A DNA stretch of 64,000 bases. It comes from Edaphobacter sp. Its GTDB lineage: Bacteria > Acidobacteriota > Terriglobia > Terriglobales > Acidobacteriaceae. The first letter of the stretch is position 1. Every line of letters begins with the position of its first letter. Shown in pieces: positions 54,270 to 61,727 of the stretch. The position numbers and the translations under genes are program-made. Location of the stretch: the NCBI RefSeq assembly GCF_028283685.1, contig NZ_JAPWKF010000002.1, forward strand, positions 1-64,000. Direction: 5' to 3'. The notes below the pieces were generated by a model that saw only the letters and a list, made by a program, of their open reading frames with translations, did not search any database and was not told where the DNA came from.

Positions 54270-55718
54270 AGCGTTGGGCTTTGTGCCTGTGGAGAGGTGT
54301 TGCACGGCGAAGACGATTGCTCCGAGCAGCAGAATGATTCCTGCAGTTCGCATCTCCGTGAGAAAGTGTGGACGCGAGACGAGGATGAAGACGAAACCTC
54401 CAAGCGCCAGCAACACAGGCAGGGGGTAGAGTGGCATGCGGAAGCCGCGCTGTTTACGTTCGCGCCTGTGCTTGGGCAGCAGCACGGCAATGCCCTGCAG
54501 CAGGAACTGGAAGAGGATGCGAATGACCACAAGCGTGGTGATGACCTCCTGCAGGCGAAAGACGCAGCAGGCCAGGGTGACGGCACCGAGCGCAAGCAGC
54601 GCATGATGCGGGATGCGGTGGCGCGGGTGAATGGCGCCGAACCATGCCGGGAAGTTCCCGTCGCGTGCGGCAGCGAAGGGGATTCTGGAATAGCCGAGCA
54701 GAAGAGCAAAGACTGAGGCCAGTGCCGCAAGCGAAATGAGGATCACGATAACCGCGGCTGCCTGGTGACCGTAGAGCTTCTCCATGAAGACTGCCATGGT
54801 GAACATGCGGGCGTGGCTGTCGGCATTGTCTGATGTCATCTCGCGCCAGGGCAGGACGCCGAGCACGCTGATGTTCATCAGCAGGTAAAGCGTTCCGACG
54901 ATGGCAATGGCTCCGAGTACGGCGCGCGGAATGGTTCGTTGCGGATCGCGGACTTCGCCGCCGAGAAAGCAGACGTTGTAGTAGCCCCAGTAATCATAGG
55001 CAGAGATGAGCATGCCCGCCCCAAGGCCGATGAAGAAGCCTCCGTTGAGGTGGAACGCTCCTGCCGGGAAGTCGAAGGCCAACTTCGGATTGAAGTGCGT
55101 CAGGCCTGCGACGATGACGAAGAGAAGTGTGGCGCCGACGATGAGTCCGAGCCAGCGAGCGATCTTGTCGATGACGATGATGCTGCGATAGAGGACGATG
55201 AGCGCGACGACGCAGGCACTCATGGCGATCAGCGTCTGTTGGCTGAACACGATGGGTACGCCGAGAAAGTGTGTCGCGAAGAAGGGATGGCTGGCGTTGG
55301 GGAAGAAGAAAGAGAGGTACTGTGAGAAGCCGATACAGCCGGAGGCGATGGAGAGCGGCGCGCTGAAGAGCAACTGCCAGGCGTAGAGAAAGGAGAGTCC
55401 ACGCCCGGCGCCTCGTTCGCCGTAGAGATGCTTGAGGAAGGCGTATGAGCCGCCGGCTTCAGGATAGGCGGTGCCGAGTTCGCTCCAGACGAGACCGTCA
55501 CAGAGGGAGAGCAACGCTCCGACGAGCCACCCCAGCATGGCCTGCGGGCCACCCATAGCGGTGACGATGAGGGGAAGCGTCACGAAAGGGCCTACGCCGA
55601 CCATGTCGATGACGTTGAGGCCGAGCGCTGAGGCTGTGGAGAGCCCACGCTCAAGCTCGGGCTTGCTGGGGGGAACCGGACGTTTCGGCTCGGTCAAAGG
55701 AAAGCGGCTAGTGTCCAT
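54264..55718 (-). CDS. APC-family amino acid permease
   Basis: A 484-residue inner-membrane transporter with about 12 helices. GLNVIDMVGVGPFVTLPLI, YPEAGGSYAFLKHLYGERGAGRGLSFLYAWQLL and GLGAGMLISAYDYWGYYNVCFLGGEVRDPQRTIPRAVLGAI are characteristic of the amino acid-polyamine-organocation superfamily. It overlaps the lyase gene by 11 bases and is the last gene of a receptor-lyase-permease operon. The substrate is likely an amino acid or an amino acid conjugate handled by the lyase. Confidence 0.9.
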   Translation of the reverse strand: MDTSRFPLTEPKRPVPPSKPELERGLSTASALGLNVIDMVGVGPFVTLPLIVTAMGGPQAMLGWLVGALLSLCDGLVWSELGTAYPEAGGSYAFLKHLYGERGAGRGLSFLYAWQLLFSAPLSIASGCIGFSQYLSFFFPNASHPFFATHFLGVPIVFSQQTLIAMSACVVALIVLYRSIIVIDKIARWLGLIVGATLLFVIVAGLTHFNPKLAFDFPAGAFHLNGGFFIGLGAGMLISAYDYWGYYNVCFLGGEVRDPQRTIPRAVLGAIAIVGTLYLLMNISVLGVLPWREMTSDNADSHARMFTMAVFMEKLYGHQAAAVIVILISLAALASVFALLLGYSRIPFAAARDGNFPAWFGAIHPRHRIPHHALLALGAVTLACCVFRLQEVITTLVVIRILFQFLLQGIAVLLPKHRRERKQRGFRMPLYPLPVLLALGGFVFILVSRPHFLTEMRTAGIILLLGAIVFAVQHLSTGTKPNAL

Positions 55719-57213
55719 GAACCTGCCGCGAAAGGGAGCTTTGCTCCTGCTCGATGCAAGTCTTGGCAGCGGCGAGTCGTCGCAGACGCTCAGTCGACCA
55801 TGCCTGGTCGCTGTTCAGTTGTTCTCGTGCGCGCAGCAGCTCAGGCTCCAATGCCGCTTGCGCGGGGCCACCGGGGATCGAGCGTACAGCAACGAAATTA
55901 TCTGCACGTAGCGCGCTGCGAATCTCGCTGCGACTGATGTTTGTGGCGTTGCCAATGAAGGTCAGCTCGCGCAGCACGATCTCGGTCATCGTCTCGGGAT
56001 CGTAGCCGGTGGGCATCGCACGCACGGCACGGCTGACGATGCCGTGTGCAGCGTGAAAGCTGAGGCCGGTGCGCCGCACAATGGTATCGGCCAGCTCGGT
56101 AACGGGAAGAAAGTTTGCGTCGGCTGCTGCTGCCATACGTTCCAGATTAAACTGTGCCTCGCTGAGCGCGCCCGCGAGCAATTTCAGACTGCGCTCTGCG
56201 TTGTCGAATGCCGTGTATACGAGGGGCTGCAGATCGTCTTCGGCATCATTCATGTCGGCGAAAGGTGTATTGTGCAGGCTGCCGGTGACGCTGTTGGACT
56301 CAAAGAGTGCACGGCTGGCGAGGACGCGCACATGCTCCAGCGGAACAGGGTTTCGCTTCTGCGGCATGATGCTGGAGATCTGCACATAGGCATCGCTGAG
56401 GCGAAGGTAGCCAAACTCGGCAGTGCTCCACAGCATGAGATCCTGCGTGAAGCGGCCGAGGCTGACCATCGCAGTCGCGAGCACGCCGCAGCTCTCAACC
56501 AGGTAGTCGACAGCGGCGATCGCTCCGTAGGAATTCACCTGTAGGCCATCGAAGCCAAGGAGACTTTCGGTGAAGTATCGGTCGATAGCGAAGCCGGTGG
56601 TCGTGATGGCGCAGGCTCCGAGCGGACTGCGATTGACGCGTGTAAACGCCTGGCGCGTGCGCTCGGCGTCACGTTCAAGGATTTCGATGTAGGCCATCAG
56701 GTAGTGGCCAAGCGTGGTGGGCTGCGCAGGCTGATTATGCGTGTAGGCAGGCATCAATGCTGCACGATGTTCCCACGCGATATGGAGCAGAACCTGGCGT
56801 AGTTGGAGCTGTGCCTGGTATAGCTCCAGCAGCCGGAGGCGCAGAACCATGCGGTACATGGTCAGGTCGATATCGTTGCGACTGCGCGCGGTGTGCATCT
56901 TGCCGGCGACCTCTTCGCCGCATGCTGTGGCCAGCTTCTTTTCGATGTAGAAGAAGAGGTCTTCGAAGCTGCCGTCGTAGCGCACGGTACGAATGGCTTC
57001 ACGATCGAGTGCGTCGAGCGCTGCGAGGCACTGTGCGGCTTCACCTGCAGGCATGATGCCCTGACGCGCCAGCATCAGCGTGTGCGCGTATTCAATCTCG
57101 AGCAGAGGCTCAAGGAAGTATCGCTTGGCGTCGGCGAAGACCGGGGCGAGCACGGTGTCACGATAGATCGGCGCAGGGAACGCCGATCTATCTTTGTGGT
57201 TGGGGTCCGTCAT
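55708..57213 (-). CDS. Argininosuccinate-lyase-like enzyme, probably catabolic
   Basis: A 501-residue member of the fumarase/aspartase superfamily, which cleaves C-N bonds by anti-elimination releasing fumarate. KMHTARSRNDIDLTMYRM and the flexible catalytic loop SSIMPQKRNPVPLEHVR (about 280-297) identify the argininosuccinate lyase branch. RSRND and the signature loop are intact. It sits between an Oar-like receptor (20 bases upstream) and a permease (11-base overlap), with no arginine biosynthesis gene nearby, so it may act on an imported aspartate conjugate instead of argininosuccinate. Calling it ArgH without reservation would be unsafe. Confidence 0.82.
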   Translation of the reverse strand: MTDPNHKDRSAFPAPIYRDTVLAPVFADAKRYFLEPLLEIEYAHTLMLARQGIMPAGEAAQCLAALDALDREAIRTVRYDGSFEDLFFYIEKKLATACGEEVAGKMHTARSRNDIDLTMYRMVLRLRLLELYQAQLQLRQVLLHIAWEHRAALMPAYTHNQPAQPTTLGHYLMAYIEILERDAERTRQAFTRVNRSPLGACAITTTGFAIDRYFTESLLGFDGLQVNSYGAIAAVDYLVESCGVLATAMVSLGRFTQDLMLWSTAEFGYLRLSDAYVQISSIMPQKRNPVPLEHVRVLASRALFESNSVTGSLHNTPFADMNDAEDDLQPLVYTAFDNAERSLKLLAGALSEAQFNLERMAAAADANFLPVTELADTIVRRTGLSFHAAHGIVSRAVRAMPTGYDPETMTEIVLRELTFIGNATNISRSEIRSALRADNFVAVRSIPGGPAQAALEPELLRAREQLNSDQAWSTERLRRLAAAKTCIEQEQSSLSRQVHGH

Positions 57214-57233
57214 ACGTTCCTTCAGCTCTTAGT

Positions 57234-60167
57234 CTAGAACTCGACCTTGAGGCCGAACTGAAGAATTCTTGCCTCGAGTACCGAACTGGTAGGGGCCAGG
57301 GTGGGTGAGGTCAGAATTGTTCCGATCGGCGCTACCGCGGCGTTGGTGGAGACCGTAGCGGTGGTGTTGATCGAGGTCACGTTGGAGCGGTTAAGCAGGT
57401 TGTTGGCTTCGATCAGGAGCTGCGGCTGGAAGCGCTCGAAGTATTTGCCGAAGGTGCGCGTATAGCGGGCATCGTACTGGAAGATGTTCGGTGCCCGCAG
57501 GGTGTTGCGGCCGACGAAGAGAGGTCGGCTCGTGGCTGTGCTGTCTCCGTTGAGAGCCTGGCTGACGACCATGCTCTGCTGGTCGCCCGTGGAGAAGTTG
57601 GTCAACACTGCCAGGTTGTTACCGTTGGCGAAGCCATTGGCAAGGTGGTTGGCAAGGTGAAAGGTCGGCGCATAGACGATGCTGCCGGTAAAGGAGTTGG
57701 GGCGATTGATGCTGCTGTTGCCGCGGTCGCGCTTGGGATAGGTAGGATCGCTGATCGGCGTGGAGAACTCGTACGTGTTGGCCTCCGGCGTGTCGTTGAT
57801 GGCGTGCGACCAGGTGTAGTTGCCGCTGAAGGTGAGGCCACCGGTCATGCGGTGCTCATAGGAGACCACCATCGCGTTATACGAAGAGTTGGAGCCAACG
57901 TCGATCAGGCGGATGTTGTTGTACTGCGGATACAGTCGCGTTGCCGCGCTGACGCTGGTCGAGAAGACGGGGCGTCCATCGGCAAGATACGACGTGGGAT
58001 TGATGAGGTTCATGTTGCGGATGAACTGCATGTTGCGGCCGCTGGTCATGACGTAGCCCAGAGTGAGCGAGTCGCCTCGTGTTAGCTGCTGCTGCACCTG
58101 CAGGTTTGCGTTCCAGACGTACTCGTTCTTGAAGTTGGGCGTCAGGGCATAGATGCTTTGTGTGCCAAGGCAGCTTGCAGGGACCTGCTGCGGCGAGTCA
58201 GGGAATGCCGGAGAGCAGCTGGTGTTTCCCGCAACGGAGGCGATGAAAGAGCCGGTCCCGGCAGCGCCGTTATTGTAGAGCGGAGAATACCAGATGTTGG
58301 TGGGCGTCGCCTCGTAGTAAATGCCTGCGTTCACGCGGATGACGGTTGTGTCGGTGGGAGAGTAGGCGATGCCGAGGCGAGGCGCGAAGTTCGCATGCGG
58401 GGTGCGGAAGCTCTGTGTATAGATAAAGGGCTCACCTGCGGGAGGCGTCGGCGCGCGGTACTGGTCGTAGCGGATGCCGTAGGAGACCAGAAGCTTCTTG
58501 CGAACCTGCCAGGTATCCTGCGCAAAGAGATCGAAGAAGACAGAGTGATACGCCGCGCCGGGAGTTCCGATGCTGGCATTGACCGTGCTGTAGTTGTACG
58601 GCGTGGCGCCGCTCTTGGCGCTCTGCCACTGCGCGATGGAGGCAAAGGTGTACTGGGTGTAGATATCGGCCAGCTGCGTATCCAGGTTCTTCTGGAAGCC
58701 GAAGCCGACCTTGAAGGTATGGTCGTGCTTGATGAACGTGACGTTGTCGCTGAAGGACGGGATCTTCTCCTGGAACTTGTCTCCCGCGCCGTTGGTGCCG
58801 CCGAAGTTGGCCACACCGGTGATGGTGATCATCGGCCCTGCTCCGGTCTGCGGCCCTGCGACGTGATGCTGGTTGCGGTACGGCCAGGAGCCGCGGAACT
58901 CGTTCATCAGGTTTGCCGTGAATGTCGTGATCAGCTGCGCGCCGATGATGTGGGCGCGATCCTGAAAGTCGGAGGCGGAATCAAGGGCGTAGAGGCCGCC
59001 AACGTTGGTGTTGAAGGGGTAGTTGTTCCGGAAATAGTTGTAGCGGATGAAGGCGCTGTTTTTGCTGTTGATCACCCAGTCGCCGCGCGCGTCGACCCAT
59101 TGCGCACGTTGCACACTGGGGGCAGGATTGAAGATGGAAGGGCTGATGCCATAGCCGATGAGCTGCGCCTGATTGGCAGGTGTGATAGTGACGGCTGACG
59201 GATTGGCGCGCTTCAACTTTTCGTACGCAGCGAAGAAAAAGAGCTTGTCCCGCTTGATGGGGCCGCCGATGCGGCCGACGTAGTCGTCGACGTGGAGGTC
59301 AGGCTTGCGCGTGTAACCGGTTGTCCCAACGACGCAGTTCTGAAGGATGGGGCACGCGCTGGCGACCTTGGGGCGCCAGATGTACTGGACCAGGCCGTGA
59401 TAGGCGTTGCTGCCGCGGGGCGTGATGACGTTGAAGGTGATGCCTGCCGTATTGCCGAACTCGGCCGGTGCGCTGTTGGAGATGGTCTGCACTTCGTCAA
59501 CGTAGGAGTCGGAGATGGCAAACAGGCGGAGGCCGTAGCGATCGGTCTCCGTGTCGACCATGCCGTCGAGCTGGTAGTTGATGCGGTCAACCAATCCGTT
59601 GGTGTTTACCGTGCGCGGGATTCCGTTCTCGGGGTTCGGATGGCCGCTGACTCCGGGCTGGAAAAGAACGAAGTTGTACGGGTTGCGCGAGGTCAGCGGA
59701 AGGTTCTGCGTCTCGACGGAGGAGATCGTGCGGCTGAGGGTAAACTTCGCCGGTTCGAGGATAGGCATCTCGGCGGAGACCTCGATCTGCGTTGCAACCG
59801 ATCCGGTTTTAAGTTGTTCGCCTACAACGATGTCGCTGCCCGCGGTCAACTGGATGCCGCTCTGGGTGAGAGGAGCAAACCCGGGTGCCAGCGCGGTGAT
59901 GGCGTAGCTGCCAATGGGAAGATTGGCGAGGACGTAGTTGCCATCATTTGCAGAAGTGACCTGTCGCGTGTAGCCGGTGTCGATGTTCTTGGCGGTCACG
60001 TCGGCATTGGGAATGGGTGCTCCCGAAACATCTGTAACCTGTCCACGAATGGTGCCGTTGATCGACTGTGACTGTCCCAGGGCGACGGGTGCGGTTGTCA
60101 CAAACACTGAAGCCGTCACAAGAGCGGCACCGAGAAGGGAAGTTCTTAGACTGCCAAGAGTCAACAC
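57234..60167 (-). CDS. Oar-like TonB-dependent receptor (977 aa), head of the lyase-permease operon
   Basis: A 977-residue outer-membrane protein with a signal peptide (about 1-31) and a carboxypeptidase-like domain (SINGTIRGQVTDVSGAPIPNADVTA, about 35-120). A plug with VETQNLPLTSRNPYNFVLFQPGV and FGNTAGITFNVITPRG follows, and the barrel ends in LQFGLKVEF. It starts with GTG at 60167, preceded by AGGAGG. The lyase gene follows at 20 bases and the permease overlaps that, so all three are one transcriptional and probably functional unit. Confidence 0.92.
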   Translation of the reverse strand: MLTLGSLRTSLLGAALVTASVFVTTAPVALGQSQSINGTIRGQVTDVSGAPIPNADVTAKNIDTGYTRQVTSANDGNYVLANLPIGSYAITALAPGFAPLTQSGIQLTAGSDIVVGEQLKTGSVATQIEVSAEMPILEPAKFTLSRTISSVETQNLPLTSRNPYNFVLFQPGVSGHPNPENGIPRTVNTNGLVDRINYQLDGMVDTETDRYGLRLFAISDSYVDEVQTISNSAPAEFGNTAGITFNVITPRGSNAYHGLVQYIWRPKVASACPILQNCVVGTTGYTRKPDLHVDDYVGRIGGPIKRDKLFFFAAYEKLKRANPSAVTITPANQAQLIGYGISPSIFNPAPSVQRAQWVDARGDWVINSKNSAFIRYNYFRNNYPFNTNVGGLYALDSASDFQDRAHIIGAQLITTFTANLMNEFRGSWPYRNQHHVAGPQTGAGPMITITGVANFGGTNGAGDKFQEKIPSFSDNVTFIKHDHTFKVGFGFQKNLDTQLADIYTQYTFASIAQWQSAKSGATPYNYSTVNASIGTPGAAYHSVFFDLFAQDTWQVRKKLLVSYGIRYDQYRAPTPPAGEPFIYTQSFRTPHANFAPRLGIAYSPTDTTVIRVNAGIYYEATPTNIWYSPLYNNGAAGTGSFIASVAGNTSCSPAFPDSPQQVPASCLGTQSIYALTPNFKNEYVWNANLQVQQQLTRGDSLTLGYVMTSGRNMQFIRNMNLINPTSYLADGRPVFSTSVSAATRLYPQYNNIRLIDVGSNSSYNAMVVSYEHRMTGGLTFSGNYTWSHAINDTPEANTYEFSTPISDPTYPKRDRGNSSINRPNSFTGSIVYAPTFHLANHLANGFANGNNLAVLTNFSTGDQQSMVVSQALNGDSTATSRPLFVGRNTLRAPNIFQYDARYTRTFGKYFERFQPQLLIEANNLLNRSNVTSINTTATVSTNAAVAPIGTILTSPTLAPTSSVLEARILQFGLKVEF

Positions 60168-60229
60168 AGTAAGCCTCCTAAGACTGAAAAGCGAACAGAT
60201 CGAAGTTGCGAAGACGATGTTCGACGGAC

Positions 60230-60250
60230 TTAGTAAAATCTATTTAGTAA
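60230..60250. promoter_or_regulatory. Repeated TTAGTAA motif upstream of the receptor operon
   Basis: TTAGTAA occurs twice (60230-60236 and 60244-60250), 14 bases apart, 63-83 bases before the GTG start. An AT-rich site between a ROK regulator gene and the operon suggests an operator; this is inference. Confidence 0.35.
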
Positions 60251-60313
60251 GTGATGAGGTGAGCTGAGATTAGATAGAACGCTGCAGCTTGTCAATCAAT
60301 TTTCTTGGATTTG

Positions 60314-61555
60314 TTACGAAAGCAGGTGTGCTTCTGTGGCAGAGAGGCTAATGGAGAGGGCTCCGTGAAGCTGGGCCTGGGTGCCGAGGGAACTGGCGCG
60401 AACCTGCGGCTTTGCAAACTCGTTGTCGCTGAGCAGCTTTTCGGTGACTCGACAAAGCTCGGGGTGTGAGCCGACGCCACCGCCAAGGATCACCACTGCC
60501 GGGTCCAGGCCAAGCGAGAGCTCGACGATACAGTCGGAGAGGATCTGCGCGGTATAGCGAATGAGCTGTATGGCCAGGCGATCACCGTCGACCGCGAGGT
60601 CGAAGATTTCGGTCGCGCGTAGATGCTCCAGCGCAACCGTATTTGCCCGGCGCTCTCGGTGCAGCAGGCGCGTCCATTCGGTCTCGATGCCGAGGCCTCC
60701 GATGGAACTCTCCAACTGCCCTGGGGACTGCACTTCGAGCCGCTGGCGCGACATACCACGAATGCCAGCGTAGCCAATCTCACCGGCACTCCAGTTTGCC
60801 CCGTGATGCAGGCGGCCATTGATGTAGACACCTGCGCCGACTCCCGTGCCGAGGGCGATAAAGACAAAGTCGTCGACTCCTGTTGCGGATCCGCGCCAAT
60901 GTTCTCCGACGGCGGCGAGGTTGGTGTCGTTCTCGATCTGCGCCGCGATGCCAAGTTCACGCTCCAGCATGGATCGGAGCGGTACATTCTTCCAGTCGGT
61001 GAGGTTGGGAGCGGAGAGCACAACGCCGGTAGCGGTGTTGGTAATGCCGGGGGCTCCGGCGGTGATGTGCAGCACCTTGCGGATGGAGGCAGAGGCTTCA
61101 TGACACATCACTTTGAGGCCTTCGTGGATCAGGCCGCAGACGGCCTTGGGGGAGCGCTGCTTTTCTGTGAATTGCGTCGCCCACTGGGTGACGATGCGTC
61201 CATTGAGGTCGGCCAGCAACATGCGCAATCTGGTGCCGCCGATATCGGCCGCAGCCACGTAGCCGTGGGTCGCATTAAAGCGAAGCATCTCCGGCGGACG
61301 GCCACCGCTGGATTCGCCCTCACCGAGATTCTCCACCAGCCCAAGGGATTCGAGATGACTGACAGCACTGGTGACCGTCGGTGCGCTCAGGCCGGAGAGC
61401 CGCACCAGGTCAGCCTTCGAGCAGGGATTGTGCTCCTTCAGCAGCCGCAGCAGACCGCGCGCATTCGCCTGGCGAAGATGGGATGGGCGGGACGGCGCGA
61501 TGGTCATCTCAGGTTGGGGCGTGGAGGGAAGTCGCATTGGTTCTCGGTTGGACAC
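60314..61555 (-). CDS. ROK-family transcriptional regulator without the zinc site
   Basis: A 413-residue NagC/Mlc/XylR-type protein. The N-terminal winged HTH is SKADLVRLSGLSAPTVTSAVSHLESLGLVE (about 46-75) and the ROK domain starts at AAADIGGTRLRMLLADLNG (about 101-119). The ENDTNLAAVGE loop keeps the catalytic Asp (D210). The HGANWSAGEIGY segment has Tyr at 262 where the zinc-binding His is normal, and the Cys-rich CxCGxxGCLE motif is replaced by EVQSPGQLE. The start is GTG at 61555; ATG at 61537 is an alternative. It lies just upstream of the receptor operon. Confidence 0.85.
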   Translation of the reverse strand: MSNREPMRLPSTPQPEMTIAPSRPSHLRQANARGLLRLLKEHNPCSKADLVRLSGLSAPTVTSAVSHLESLGLVENLGEGESSGGRPPEMLRFNATHGYVAAADIGGTRLRMLLADLNGRIVTQWATQFTEKQRSPKAVCGLIHEGLKVMCHEASASIRKVLHITAGAPGITNTATGVVLSAPNLTDWKNVPLRSMLERELGIAAQIENDTNLAAVGEHWRGSATGVDDFVFIALGTGVGAGVYINGRLHHGANWSAGEIGYAGIRGMSRQRLEVQSPGQLESSIGGLGIETEWTRLLHRERRANTVALEHLRATEIFDLAVDGDRLAIQLIRYTAQILSDCIVELSLGLDPAVVILGGGVGSHPELCRVTEKLLSDNEFAKPQVRASSLGTQAQLHGALSISLSATEAHLLS

Positions 61556-61727
61556 ATCATACTTTATATTTCTTAATAATCTTTACAAAGTTAAAAGTAT
61601 CGTGATATCCAATACGCCATACGGCAGCGAACTTCATAATGGTTAATGTCAACCTCGCTGCGGTGGCAGCCTACAAGAAATGCAATACCAGCAATGAATG
61701 ACTTCCTTAAGGAGCAACATTCGTTCC

